Positions 36,479 through 50,287 are shown, counted from the first letter of the stretch. The stretch is DNA of 64,000 nucleotides from Hevea brasiliensis (GCF_030052815.1 NC_079496.1:13283100-13347099); one strand, 5' to 3'. Translations and numbers: made by a program. The notes: a model not told the origin generated them from the letters alone.

Positions 36479-39400
36479 TGTAACACCCCTATTTGTATAG
36501 CCTGGTATATTTCACTGTTCCGGTGATCGGTGTCGGTCCGAACAATTAAGGGGATTAGAACCACACTTAAGACAACTAGATAACCTATAAATGCAAATAA
36601 TTAGTAATTTCCAATTAGTTAAGTATAAACAAGAAAAACAGAACATAAGAATTTAAATGAGCCGAGAGTCACAGCGATGGGTGACCTTCTTGGGAATGAC
36701 TGCGAAGTCGATTTAAACTCAAATTTCGAACCGCAAAATGTGACGCCGCGGTCCTTAGGACCCTTACAAACACAGTGGAAAAGAGAAAATCACGAAAAAG
36801 AATTGTTAAGCCAATCAAATAATTAGGTCAGGGAGCCGGAAGGAATATTGAATTAATTGCAAACTGGGATGAACCGGCGAGGGGCAATTTGGTCAATTGA
36901 CCCCAAGAGCTGACTCCTGACCTCACTATCAAATAAAATCGGAGAAAAGAAAATTTCGGAATCGAGAATTAAATTAAAGAACTAATAGAAAAATAAAAAA
37001 AAAAGAAAGAAAATGAAAAAGTGAAGGAAGATGACATCATACATGATGCCATAAATCCTATAATTAATAAATTTGATTAAATGGATTTTTGGGTCTTCCA
37101 TAAGACAAAATACATAAAAGAAGAAAGAAAAAAAAAAGGACAAAAAGTCATCTTCCTCAATTGTTGCCGTCTCCCATTTCTCTCTCCCTCTCCATTGTTA
37201 CACCTCCATTAAAGCTTGCACTCAAGCTTAAGTTTCTTCGCTAAACCTTAATAGATTCCATAAAAACCTCATTAGAGCTTGTTATCTCAACTTAAGAAGA
37301 AGATTGAAAGAGGAAAGAAGAACAAAAGATAGAGATTTGAAGGATTTGGAGTTCTAAGAAAGGTTAGTAAGCAAATTTGATAATTTTAGTTTGATTTCTA
37401 CATTTTTAACTTATTGAACTTGTAAATAAACTTTAAATAAAAGAAAAATTTTTTGAGGGACCATGAGTGAAATTTCGGCCAGCATGTGTATGAGTGTGAT
37501 TTGCATGATTTGAATGGTTTGAATGGGTATATAAACCTTAGTTAGTTGAATGACTATGGTTAAAGGCATGGAATCAAGTAAATGCAACAATTAGTGTGAA
37601 TTAGGGTTTGGACATTAGGGTTTAGTGACAAAAAAAAGTGAGAAACTTGTAAATGGTGTCTTTGACCTAATGTGAAGTGTGAAATGGTCATTTGTGACCT
37701 AATTAAGTGTGTTAGAAGTGTTGGAATTAAAGCCAAATTCGGATGGAGTATGGTCATGCTGCTGGCAGCATGACCAAAATTCCTTTGAGGGATCAAAAAT
37801 GAAATTTTACAATTCCAATTGGTATGAGACCAATTGGGAATGAAAATAGGCACTAAATAACACAATTTTCATTTAGGAAGCATGCCCAAAAAGTGACCAA
37901 AACCTAGTGAACAAACTGACCAAACTTGAAAATCTGCAGTATGAACAGTACACATGAACAGTAATTGTGTTTTGGTCATAACTTGAGCTAGACAGGTCAA
38001 AATGACCTGAACTTTTACCAGTTGTTAAATGAGATATAGACCTAAAACTTTTATGAAGAACACAAACCCAAATTATGCCATTAACCAAGTCATTTGGCCA
38101 CCCCAAGTTGGTGACCCAAATCTGCCAGCTCCAAAAATTACCCAGAATTCTGGGTTGTGTCCAATCCGGCAGCCATGGTTCAAATGGCCATAACTTGAGC
38201 TACAAAACTCCAATTGGGGTGATTCAAAAAGGAGAATAAACTTAAGACATTAGGGAACATTTTCTATGAAGAAAGTTTTTCCAAATTCCAACAGTAGAAT
38301 GACAATGGAACAGTGTAACTTAGGACTCCAAAACTGAAAATTGGCAATTTTGCCTAAAAGACCTAAGTTTTGAGAAAACAACCAAAACCAACAAATTTAG
38401 TGACCAAAATGTGATATGTGGGTGAAGTTGGAATTCCCATACCTATTAAGCCTTAGAAAGTCAACAATTTGACTTGAATAGTGTAATGAATAGTAACCCC
38501 GAAACACAAAATTTCAAAACATTGAGTTTAGCACGTTAGCGCTAGGTAAAAGTGAAGTTAAATTTATTTTTGGATTTATGCTTAGTTATGGTACTAAAAC
38601 ACTGTAAAATTGTGTGTTTCAGTTGAAAAGAATACTGGAAAAGAACCCGAGGAATCGAGTCAAGGCCAAGAGGCGACTCGCTTGAGGTTTGTACATAACA
38701 TTACTATGCTTTAAAATTCATTGATAAAGTAAATGAAATATGTATTTTACTTTTGCTTTGAATTGTTGAAAGTTTATTTGTGACATTATTTATGATGTTT
38801 TGATTTAAATTGTGAAAGTTATTGTGTATATTTGAAATGACAATGTTTAGCAAATTGTTAAGATAAGTTTTGAAACCACAGTGTCATGACCATATATTTG
38901 AACACCTCACTGGCACGACTAGTGGGGGTAATTAGTTTCGAATTTTGATTCCTTCTCTGGAGAAGTGTTGAGGTGTGCCAGTAGAAGAGGATGTGAATGG
39001 ATATCCATATATTTGAGCTAGCTAGCCTTGTGATGTAATTTCTCTTTAGCCTCTGGCTATTGAGATTCTATTTGTTTCGAATGGCATGATCTAACTGTGG
39101 GTTTTATGAAATGTGTTTGACACTTCGAAATGAAATTGTTTGGAATAAAATCTCATAATTCATGTTTTGTGTTTAACTCGCATGCTCAGTTCAATTTTTG
39201 AATAAATGTGATTTAAATTCTGCATAAAGATTATTTTAGTATGTTGTGCACCACTGAGTCCTAGTACTCAGCGATAGCTTTTATTGCTGTCGCAGATATA
39301 GAGACTAGAGAAACAGCAGACTGAGCTGCTGAGGATTGAGGATCTTCCTGCTTTGAAGCTATCGGGTATAATTTATACCCTGATTGTAAATATTTATTTT

Positions 39401-39991
39401 GATGTATGTAATGCACAGAAATGTATGGACATGTGAAAATGGGTCTTGAGCAGCTTGTACAAAATCTGTATAAAATTCGTAATAAATTTTAGTTTAGATT
39501 TTCTTAATGTAAATTTTTGTATGATGTATATATAAATTGTTTATTTTTAAAGAAATATGAATGTATGAAATTGATTGACTGTACCTTGAGGATTATTGAA
39601 TTTTGAACTTAAGAAATTGATTGAAATGATTGTGGAGTTGTTGAAATTGATTGAATTTGATTGTGAAATTGAAGTAGTTGTTGAGAAAAATTTTTAGAAG
39701 TGCTTTTCACAGGTATTTGAAGAACTGTTTTCTCAAAATACAGATAGAACTCTGTCAAAATTTTTATAAAATTTGCGAAAAAATAAAATGAGCCAAAATT
39801 TTCAACTAGCTTTCAAACTTAATTAAATGTTTTAACACCTATTAGAAAATGCTCACCACTTATCAAAAGTAAGAAAATTGTTTTAAAATCCCTTGTAGGG
39901 TACTTAATAAGTTATCAGTAGGTGAAGTTCGGTAGTTCATTAGGTATTCTACGGGATCATGTTATGCCTTACAGAGGGGTAAGGTGTGACA
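36479..39991 (+). repeat. Tekay-type 3' LTR, plus orientation
   Basis: A 3.5-kb LTR from TGTAACACCCCTATTTGTAT to GGGGTAAGGTGTGACA. It is attached to its own pol end, so orientation and family are certain and it serves as the reference for the minus-orientation LTRs in this window. It contains CAGCGATGGGTGACC (about 36673), the reverse complement of the conserved block in the others. Readings on the minus strand (37560-38106) are not genes. Confidence 0.85.
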
Positions 39992-40294
39992 TAAATTGAG
40001 TAGGAAACTGCAGTGCTTGAGGAGGAGCTGGAGTGGCTGACCCACTTACGTTCTGGATTGCTGGGGCTTCCCCTTGTGCCTCAGCCTCAACAGACTATTC
40101 TACGGAATGATCCCCTTCTTCCATTCCACTTTCAGAAATTTTTTGCTCTCTGATATCAAACACAAGGAAGTTGACCTCCGTTAGTGCATATTCATGATGT
40201 AAATATGTCATATATATCAATTTAGGACACTTGAGTAGTTGTACTTATCAAAGGAATTATTCACATGCATAGTCAAAATTCATTTTAAAACCAT
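39992..40294 (-). pseudogene. Tekay-type 5' leader and gag N-terminus fragment
   Basis: It lies between a minus-strand PBS and the end of the plus-strand LTR. Read on the minus strand it has a Pro/Ala/Gln-rich reading (AEAQGEAPAIQN, then SGSATPAPPQALQ) broken by stops, like the disordered start of chromovirus gag. The rest of that minus-strand element is absent. Confidence 0.5.
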
Positions 40295-40306
40295 GCTCTG
40301 ATACCA
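40295..40306 (-). other. Primer-binding site, initiator tRNA-Met
   Basis: Minus strand TGGTATCAGAGC, the standard chromovirus and Copia primer site complementary to initiator tRNA-Met. It lies 8 bases inside the LTR at 40315-43834, as expected of a 5' LTR. Confidence 0.85.
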
Positions 40307-40314
40307 CTAAAACA

Positions 40315-43300
40315 TGTCACACCTTACCCCTCTGTAAGGCATAACATGATCCCGTAATATACTTAATGAATTACTGAACTTCGCCTACCGATAACCCATT
40401 AAATACACTACAAGGGATTTTAAAATAATTTTTTTACTTTTTTTTTTGAAGGTGGTGAACATTTTTAGTAGGAATTAAAAACTTTTATTTGAAGTTTGAG
40501 TGCTAGGTAAAAATTTTGACCATTGGGAATTTTCTGTAAATTTTATAAAAATTTTGACAGAATGCCGGCTGTAATTAAAAAAAAAACAAAAAATTTTGAC
40601 ATGTAGAAAACACTTCCAAATGGTGCACTTCATCAAATCTCAACCACCAATAACTCAATTCAACACAAATCAACTCAATCTCCACAATTCATAGTATTTT
40701 CAAAACAATTAAATGAACCTATTCTCATGGAATTTAAAATATTTAATTTACATTCATAATTTAATTTACAGACATAAAATCTCAAAAATAATATTATTAC
40801 ACATTGACTGTACAACTGCTCAGTCTATATTAATTCATATGATACTAAGCTATTTAATCAAAATAATTACAAGGATATAAATAAATACCCGTACAAAAAT
40901 CTCAGTGTAGTCCTTGACTAATCAGCAGCTTACTCTGCTGCTATGTCCTTTTTCCTATCTGCGACAGCAAAATAAAGCCATTGCTGAGTAAATTTTACTC
41001 AGTGGTGCACAATAAAAATTTAAAGATATTATACATAAAACATTCATTAACAATTCATAATTTAAATATTTCACAATTTCATTTCACAATTTCTAAAGCT
41101 CATTATAACCCAAATTTGATCAAACAATTTAATAAACACAGTGTTACCAATCAATAATACCACTTAGGTCATGACATAAAATTTCCAAACTTTGTCGTGT
41201 TGTACACCACGACAATACAAACTCACCCCACTAATCGAAATCAATGAGGGAGGCAGCTAGCTAGCTAATGAGTACTCATCCAAACTCACCTCAGACTGGC
41301 AAGCCAGAGAGAGAGGAAAATAATCAAATATCAAACTCAACCCCACAAGTGGAGGAGGAACATAGTAAGGGGTTGTCATGCCAAGTGTGAATCAAAAACA
41401 ATTTCAAATCACAACATTTAAATATTTCATACAAACCACAAATCACATTTTATCTCAAAATTTCCATTTACAAAGTAGGCAACACAATAATTTCCAAATA
41501 AAATTCCCAAAGACAAAACAATTAAAAACTATTCATAATACATACTAAATCAAATTTCAATACGAAATACTTAAATAAGTTTATTGTGCACAAACGTCGT
41601 AATTAGTCTTTCCTTATTTCACTCCTGTCAATTCCTTGCCTTGGAAGGCCCTTTTTCCACTGAAGCACACAATTAAAATGTTTCAATATTTATTCAAATT
41701 ATGTTTAACCATAATTTTAGTAATTAAAATTTGCATTTAAACTTTACTTATATTCTCCCATAAATTGAATTCCTTGTGTTCTTAATTATGGTGGTTACTA
41801 TTCATTTGACCATTGAGTCAAAATATTGACTTTTTCATACTAAATAGGTATACCAATTCTCATTACACCCACATATCACATTTTGAGTCTTAATTTTGTT
41901 GGCATTGATTACCAATTGAAATTTCAAACTCCCTAAGCGACATTTCAAAATTTCAGTTTTGGTGCCCTATTTTGCACTGTTCCATTGGTCTAGTTACTTT
42001 GGGAATTTGGCTAAGTGTTCTTCATAAACGTTGTTCCTTATTACCTTAGCTTTAATTCCCCTTCTGAATCACTCCATTTGGAGTTATGTAGCCAAGATAT
42101 GGCCATTTAACTAAGGCTGGATGGATTGGTGTTACCTAGAATTTCTGGGCACTTTATTGGTTCTGGCAGTTTTGGGCAACTAAATTTGGGTGGCAATTTC
42201 ACTTGGTTATGGGCAGAATTTGGGTTGGTGTTCTTCACAAAAGTTGTAGTGCTATGTCATACCTTTCCAATGCCACAAAACTCAGGTCATTTGGACCTAT
42301 CTAGCCCAAGTTATGGCCAAATGAACAAACACTGTTCATTTAGTCATTTTGGTACAGTGGCAGTGCACAATATCCGGGTTTGACCTAATTGTTCACTATC
42401 TAAATGTCATTTTCTGGGCATGGTTTCTAAATGAAAAATGTGTCATTAAGAATATATTTTCATTCCCAATTTACCGCACACCAATTGGGTTGGTAAAATT
42501 TCAATTTTGGTCCCTGAAAGGGACCTAGGTCAAATTGCTAGATTGGGACCCCTAACCAATCCGAATTGTATTTTGTTTCCACTCACTCCAACACATCACA
42601 ATTGGTCCCAATTGACCATTTTTAACCTCAATTAGGGTCAATTGCATCAATTGACCATTTCTTCTAATTTTTCTCCCAATTTCAAGAACTCAAGAACCCT
42701 AATTTAAACAACTCATTCAACTAATGAAATTAAAGTGCATCACCTTATTCTACATACTTAATTCAACTTTTCTACCACTTTAATTCCATCAAATTCAAAC
42801 AATTTTAGTCACCCTTAATGCTGGCCGAATTTTACAAGTTGTCCCCCATAATGGTTTTGTTTAAATTTTCACTTAAATTCTAAGTTAACTTAACTAGAAA
42901 CACATGCATCAAACTAAAAATTTCAATTTAAATTACTAACCTCAATTTTTTAATTTCCACTAGCTTTTTTCCTTCAATTTCTCCTTTCTTCTTCTTCTTC
43001 AATCTTCTTTTCTATGGTGAATTAGAAGTTTTTGAGGGTTTAGGGTTGGAATTTATGGGACAAAACCAAGTTATTCAAGCTTTAAAAGCTTGTTAATGGA
43101 GGAAACCATGGAGGTGGAAGACAATGGTGGTTTGGATGGCTGGTTGGGAGAGAAGAAGAGATTTTTCTCTTTTAATTTTTTTATGTTTTTATGTCTAATT
43201 ATACTTAGTATGACTTGGTAAAAAATTTGGGTAAATTAAATTTCATTTTGACATCATACATGATGTCACTCTAATGATGTAATAAATTCATTTCTTTTCC

Positions 43301-43834
43301 CTTTTTCTTTTTCTTTAAATTTTTCCATAGTTCTTTAATTTAATTTTATATTCAAAAATTTTTATTTCTCCGATTTTATTGGACAATTAGGTCGTGAGTC
43401 ACCTCTATGGGTGAATTGACCAATTTGCCCCTCGCCGGTCTGATCCAATTTGCAAATAATTTGGCATTTCTTCCGGAGCCTTGACCTAATTATTTGACCT
43501 ACTTATCAGCTCTTTTCTGTGATTTTCTCTTTTCCACTAGGTTCGTAATAGTCCTTAGGACCGCGGTGTCACAATTTCCCGTTCAAAATTAGGGTTAGGA
43601 CTGACCTCGCAGTCACTTCTCAGGAAGGTCACCCATCGCTGTGACCCTCAGCTCATTTAACTTTTTATACTTTGTTTTTCTTATTTATACTTTACCATCT
43701 AGTAATCACTATTTATTTCCGTTTAGGGCTTTTCTAGGTGACTTAATTGTGGTTCTAATCCCCTTAATTATCCGGACAGACACCGGTCATCTGAACAGTG
43801 TAATTTACCAAGTTATGCAAATAGAGGTGTTACA
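40315..43834 (-). repeat. Tekay-type 5' LTR, minus orientation
   Basis: 3.52 kb, from TGTCACACCTTACCCCTCTG to GAGGTGTTACA. It is close to the reverse complement of 36479-39991 (ends nearly identical). The presence of a PBS on its inner side shows it is a 5' LTR whose body is lost. It interrupts the Copia 5' LTR at 43835. The conserved block GGTCACCCATCGCTGTGACC is at about 43627. Confidence 0.82.
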
Positions 43835-44245
43835 CTATCTGTCCTGGCCAGGAACTTGAATCATCAATAACAATTAAATGAACATAGGATTTTATCCCTA
43901 TTTACTTAGAGTAATGAATCCCATCTTGATCAACACTTATCTCTATATATAACTAGTAGGAGCCAACACATGCCCATATACCCATACACAGTACGAGTAT
44001 GAAAGCAGTATCAAACTCAAACTACATATATACAAGATAATTGTATTATCTCAGATCTAAAGATTATATGTACTGATATGATATATGACAATACATTGAT
44101 AAGAGTAAACTCCACGTGCTTGTCATAAGCGTCACTAGTTCGGCCTACTTATCATAAATAAGTGCCTATCATGTTTATTATGTGGCATGAGACTCACTAC
44201 TCCAACTTATTTATATCTCATATTAATACTTTGGGAACAAACATG
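43835..44245 (-). repeat. Copia 5' LTR, left remnant
   Basis: It matches 21718-22128 of the Copia 3' LTR (shared CTGGCCAGGAACTTGAATCA). It is cut on the left by the Tekay-type LTR and on the right by a solo LTR with ACATG duplications. Together with 47240-47494 it equals the first ~667 bases of the Copia LTR. Confidence 0.85.
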
Positions 44246-47234
44246 TGTAGACCCTTATTTTGTGATGAGTATGTGCATTGAGGCCGTGGGAAACCCGATG
44301 ATGAAAAATTATATGACTGTAAGATGTAATTGGAGGCATTGAGCTGAATTATTAATTTCGTGGCATGATCTTGAAAAAATAAAAATAATAATAAAGTTTT
44401 GGAAAAATTAATTTAATTAAATTTAAATAAAATTTTATTTTGTTTAAATTTAATATGGGTAGTTTTTTAAATGGATCTAATTAAGTTTAATTGGGCTCCA
44501 TGGGCCTAAGAAAGCCTAGTTAGAAATTTTAAATGGGACCCATTTAATTATTTTCTAAAAATTAAAATAACAAAATATCTCTCTCCTCCTTGGCCCCACT
44601 CTCTTCCTCACTCCCTATTGGTGCTTTCCATTTTTTCCTGTCTTCCTATTAGTTGAAACACCTCACCCATATCCCAGTCTTATTCGAATTCTGCAATCGC
44701 AGTTGTTTAAGTCATCTAAACTTTATCACCCTAAGACTCCAAATCCTACCACACCTCTTCCTCATTCCCTATTGGTGCCTTCCATTTTTTTTCTATCTTC
44801 CTATTGGTTGAAACACCTCACCCATATCCCAGTCTTATTCGAATTCTGTAATTGTAGTTGTTTAAGTCATCTAAACTTTATCATCATAAGACTCCAAACC
44901 CTATCCAACCTCTCTCCCAAAACCCTATAAATACCCTACTAGAGAAGGGAAAAAAGGAGGATGAAAGGAAAGAGGAAGAGAAAATTCAGAGCTACAGGAA
45001 ATTTGGAGATATTCAAGACTCTTTGAGTTTTTCCTTATTTTTTCTTTTCTTCAAGAAGATTTTCATACAAGATTTCTGGAAGGTCAGTTTTTGTTGTTTT
45101 CTTTTCAAGATTCAAGATCTATGCCACACAATATTTTAATTCTATGCTCTTTGTCTTCAATTTATTTTATATGTTCATATAGATCATGTAATCATGTTTA
45201 ATTTGAGGGGATACACAACTCTGCACATGTTTAGTTTCTGTCTCTCGTATTTTTATTATTTTTCTTTATTTTCTGAATCTGTAAAAAATTTGTAAAAATT
45301 ATATTCATATTCTACAAGAAATTCCATTAATTTTAGGCTCAAGAATCACTAAAAAAGCTTTAATATTTTGTAAGTTATGGCTGTTTGAAGTTAGGGTTCC
45401 TGTAAAATCTGATTTGCAGGATATCCGACTTATGGAGCCCATATCTCCCTTATTCCTTAATATTTTTGTGCAAATCTAGTGTCTAAAATTAACTTTAGAA
45501 TCTTATGAATCTTTTCCAATTGGTTTTGCATTCATATCTTTTGTGGTTAATGAGTTATGAATTTTACAAAAAAGTAGTACGATTCTGTCACTTAGAAGAG
45601 TTACGATTTATGTAGATCATTCGGCTAGGGTTTTGTTTGATTTATAAATTTTATGTTATTGTATGATATGTAGGCTATCTTCTGTAATTTTTTTATGATT
45701 TTTAGGCATGTTTAACTATTTTTAAAAAATCGAATTTCTTGCTACTGTTAATCTGCCAGAATTTGAAAATTGTATATTTATGCATGTTCTTGTATTTTCT
45801 TAGATTTTAATTGATATTTGATCTATTTTCTGTATTCTTTTAATTCAAGAAGTGTTATAAAGTGTTTGGATCATGTTAGAAGACTTAGACCATTAGGTAG
45901 TTGTAACTAATTAGGAATCTTAACCCTTTAGGAGACTAGAGTTAGAATCCAATGTAAATTGTTATTAATGTTTTCTTTATTTCTTTTATTTTCTTTAGTT
46001 TCTTTATTTTTTATTACAAACAAAATTGGTAAGTAGCCCTAAGGTAAGTACCAAAGAGGGCATTTGCGTGGAGCTTATATGGAGCTAAACGGGAGTAAGC
46101 CAGGGATATCATTGCCATACTAGAAGAGAAGACCCTTTTTTAAGGGTAGCTTGCCCCAATGGCAACTGCATGTACCAATAGGTAAGTAGCTCTAAATTTC
46201 TTGAATAACCATTGGCATGAAATTGTAGTAATAATAGAACTTTTATTTGGTAAATTAAAATTAACTTTGTTTTTAATTTAACTGACTTTTGCATGTAATT
46301 AATTTAAATAAATACTTTGTAAATTAAAATTAATCTTGTTTGTAAATTAAACTAACATTGGCATGTAAAATAAATTTAATTTAATACTTGATAATTGTAA
46401 AATAAATTTGCATGTTAGAAATCTTTATTAGGTTGTGATTGTTTGGGCCTTATGTAATATTAGAATAAATTACACATGTACATAATTAACTTAGTTCAAT
46501 TGTCCTTAGGGTAACTTGGTGAAAATTAATTAATTACGTTAAATAGAAACGTAGGGTTATTTGAAATTGAATTTGTTTGTAAATTAAATTTTCAATAATA
46601 AATTAATTTTAGTCATCTGGTAAATATCATTTAAATAATTAGCAACCCCATAGATAGGAATTACTTGTGCATGAAAATTGTGTGTAAACAACAACCCTTT
46701 TGTGAATTACTTGCGTGTGTAGGATTAGAATTGCATTTTTTAGGATAAAGTTTAATAAAGGAATAATAAACAAGACTTCTAGAAACATTAGTAGAGGACT
46801 GGCACTCGAATCAACGAGGTTAGACCAGGCGTAAGGGGTGCCTAACACCTTCCCCTTACGTACCCACTATCTCGAACCTAGACATTGGGCTATGGTAATG
46901 ACGGTTGTGGAAACTCTGCAAGGAGTAAGTTGCCATCCATGACCCTCGGAAGAAACACTGAATATGTCCCGGTTATTACCCGGGTGGCGACTCCTGTCTA
47001 TCTATGCTTTCGTGGCATAAATCCTTAGTACCGTGGTAGTGTTATGGGAAGACGGTACTTACCAGTGGTTTGATTCTATTAGGATTGTATGAAGTGCATG
47101 TCTAGGAAATGCTGTCTAAGGAGGTGGTACTTAAGTGAGACCATTGTGACTCCACCATCTTTCCTGGGCATTACCTGGTGCATTTTATATAATTCCAATG
47201 GATGATATTTCGCCTCACGCCCCCCCTCCCCACA
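44246..47234 (+). repeat. Tat/Ogre-like Gypsy solo LTR
   Basis: It starts TGTAGACCCTTATTTTGTG and ends CCTCCCCACA, with perfect ACATG duplications at 44241-44245 and 47235-47239. It splits the Copia 5' LTR. TATAAATA at 44926-44933 and the ACCCGGGTGGCGACTCCTG phrase at about 46979 near the 3' end fit Tat/Ogre-type LTRs. It has no pol or gag. The clade call rests on recalled features and is weaker than the boundaries. Confidence 0.78.
44600..44904. repeat. ~152-bp tandem duplication upstream of the LTR TATA box
   Basis: Two units in direct order, starting near 44604 and 44756. Both contain CCCTATTGGTG, TTGAAACACCTCACCCATAT and GTTTAAGTCATCTAAACTTT. Differences are few. The second unit ends about 25 bases before the TATA box at 44926. 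Confidence 0.85.
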
Positions 47235-47239
47235 ACATG

Positions 47240-47494
47240 ATTACAATCTTTCCGGATAAGTCATGTCCTTTGTGAAGTATCCTCGATTGTGAACCAATTT
47301 ATAATACTTTGTGCTAGAAATACTGTCACTCATATTCTTAACAACTTAAGAATAGAATTTCTAACAAAATATTAATGGACCTTTTCTATTACACATAAAT
47401 AGATTATGTAAACAGAAAAGTGTAATTGCCTTTTATTAATGAAATATATACAAGATACATACAAAATGATATGCTATAGGGCATACTACTAACA
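47240..47494 (-). repeat. Copia 5' LTR, right remnant (LTR start)
   Basis: It matches 22129-22383 and ends GCATACTACTAACA. In element orientation this is the beginning of the Copia element. It is followed by CATTC at 47495-47499, the proposed target-site duplication. Confidence 0.83.
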
Positions 47495-47499
47495 CATTC

Positions 47500-50287
47500 A
47501 TCACATTCCCCTTATAGGGTTGGCAATACATAATTTCATTTCACAATCTTAAAGTTCTCAAAATGCAAAGAAAAGTTCAAAATTCATTCACAATAGTTCA
47601 ATGAAATCAATTTCAAATTGGAAAACAAATAAAGGGTTTAGTTGTGCACAAACCTCTTTATATTCCTTTTTCTTAGTTCAACTTTTTCCCTCTTTAGGAG
47701 GCTCCTTTTTCGCTGAAAATACACAATGGAAATATGTCAATACTTATCCTAATTATCTCTAATAACTAATCAAATGAATGCCTAAGCTACTTATGCAAAC
47801 TCAAGGAGTTTGGGTTCTAGACAGTTTTGAACCTTGACTTTAGAACTCAAATTCAACTGACTTTCAATCCTCATTTAATGATATGATCTTAATGAAAGTT
47901 GTTCCTCTATGTCTTAGTTTTATTTTTCAATTTGAGATGCTCAATTTATAGTTTTGTAGCTTTAGTTGTGGTCAACTTACCAAGTACTAGTCTAGTGACC
48001 AATACTATTCCAGAACAAGGCAGATTCTAGAACTCAATTTTGTTAAGCTAATTGGACTACTTATAGTCATAATTTGGCTTAGTGTTCTTCATATGAGTTA
48101 TTCCCCTATGTCTCATGGTTACACAGGTTCAAGAATTTCCAAATTTGAAGCTGTATAGGGTGAGTTATGGCAATTTAACTAACCTGGACTCATAAACCCT
48201 GTACATTCAGGATTTCAAGTTCAGGTCAGCTTTTGCATTTAACATTTGAGGTCCTTAAACTCAGAATTTGAGTAAGTTCCTAAACAAAAGTTGTAGCCCT
48301 CATTCTTAGGTTTTCAGATCATTTTAGCTCATCCCATTTGGAATTTTCTAGTGAAAGTTGTGGCCTAATTACTGTCCTAGGGTCAAATGGCTAAAATGAT
48401 TCCAGTGCAGAAATTCCAGATTAGGAAGTCCTGAATTCTCTTAATAATTTCCCTAAGTGACTTTAGGATCTGGGTTCTAGCCAAAGCATCAAAGTTGTAG
48501 TTTTAGGTCGTATGAAGACTTTGGTTTTTGAATCACTACATTTGCAGTTTTGTAGCCCAAGTTATGGTAATTTTGCCAAAACTGGTCAGATAGGTGATTA
48601 TTCAGAATTTCCAGGTTAGTCCAACATTAGGGCAGATTTGAGGGACTAAATTGGCCTAGCAATTTTATCAACTTAGGGTCATTATTTGGGTTCATGATCT
48701 TCATAAGAAGTGTTCTACTATGTTTCAGATTTCCATTGGTTCAAGAATCACCTAAATTGGAGTTTTCTAGAGTGAATTATGCCTAATTGAATAGGTACTA
48801 TTCATTTAGTCATTTTTTGTCAGGTCCAGAATTGCAATCTGGATTCAAGCCAAATTTAGGACAACCTGTGGTCAGTTTCTAGACAAACTTTCTTCATGAA
48901 AGTTGGAGCATTATGTCTTAGATGTCATCTCCAATTGGCCTCACACCAATTGGAGCTATGTAGCTCAAGTTATACCCATTCAAACCTGCTGAACTCTAAG
49001 GTCCAGAATTCCTACAATTCAACACACCACCAATCCCTTCTTTCCTCTGATCAATTCATATTAATTCCCAATCAAAACATACCAAATGACCATAATTAAA
49101 CCTTATACACATCAATTGCATAACATACCACTAAAGCCCTAATTTCCATAAACCCTAATTTTTCCATCTTACTAATTCATGCAATTCCATGCAACTTTAT
49201 TACACTAATCATATATACCACATCATAAAACATCACAATACATGTTTAATTTAGATCAAACTCATCAAACCCCCAACCCTAACAAGCTGGCTGAAAATCC
49301 GACGTTCCCCAAACAACATGATTTCTTTCATTTTTCTTGTTATTTCCATTTACTCAACCTTAATTCTATGGGTATATAATGACTTAAATTAGAAAGGTGG
49401 CTTACCTCTAATGGAGCTCTTCCCAACTCTTTTAATCTTTAAGTTTCTTCAACTTTTCTTGCTATAAATCTTCTAATCAAGGCTTAATTAGGGTTTTTCT
49501 AGGGTTTGATCTTCAAAATTTGGGGAAAAATTCAAGGTTTAAAAGCTAAGAAAAATGAAAATGGAGGGAGGCTTGAGAGAGAATGGTCGGCTGCCTTAGG
49601 AAGAAGAAGGCTCATTTTTTCTTTTCATCTTTAATTAATTTTTTGTCCCTTTATATCAATATTTGTCCCTAACATTTAGTAATTTAAATTTATAATTTTT
49701 AATTGTGTCATACTTAGGTCATGGTGATGTCATAATGCTAATTTAAAATATAAAATTTCCTTCCTTTCTTTTCTTTTCCTACACTTCTCTATATTTTTAA
49801 TTATTTTTCATTGCTTTAATCTCACACAATTTAATGAACATTTAGTTCAAAAGTCACCTCTAGGAGTGAATTGACCAAAATGTCCGTCATCAGTTATAAT
49901 CCATCTTTTTAATAATGCCCGATGAGTCTTTAAGTTTTGATTCACTTATTGGAGATTGTTCCCTTTTTATTTCCATGATTTTCTAGTTTCCAATAGTTTT
50001 GCAATTATCCCTTAACTAAAGATGTCATGGAGTCTCACATGAATTTAGGGTAGAAACTGAATTCGCAGTCACTTCCTAGGTCGGTTACCCATCGCGGGAC
50101 CTTCGGCTCATTTAACCGATTGTGCTTTGTTGGTCTTATTTTCATCCAACTTCACTTAATCTTTATCAATTTTATTTGGGGTTTTTCTATATGGCTTAAG
50201 TGTGGTTTTAGACATTCTAGCCGTTCGGGCAGACACTAGTCACCAAAACAGTAGAATGTATTAATTACTTAATATGGGGGTGTTACA
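47500..50287 (-). repeat. Tekay-type solo LTR, right part
   Basis: Continues the LTR broken off at 20288 and ends GGGGGTGTTACA, followed by AAATA (50288-50292), the same five bases that precede 19116. Adding both parts gives an LTR of about 3.96 kb, similar to its siblings. The middle (47890-48990) consists of about five diverged tandem units. Short frames such as 48896-49099 belong to these units. Confidence 0.85.
47890..48990. repeat. Diverged tandem units within the Tekay-type LTR
   Basis: About five units of 150-220 bases. Each runs in order: a TTCATAA/GAAAGTTGTAGCC-like start, TATGTCTTAG-like, a CCATTTGGAGTTTTGTAGC-like core, and an AAGTTATGGTCA-like end. The same phrase series is seen in the sibling LTRs (8580-9300, 33440-33990, 42030-42330). 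Confidence 0.65.
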
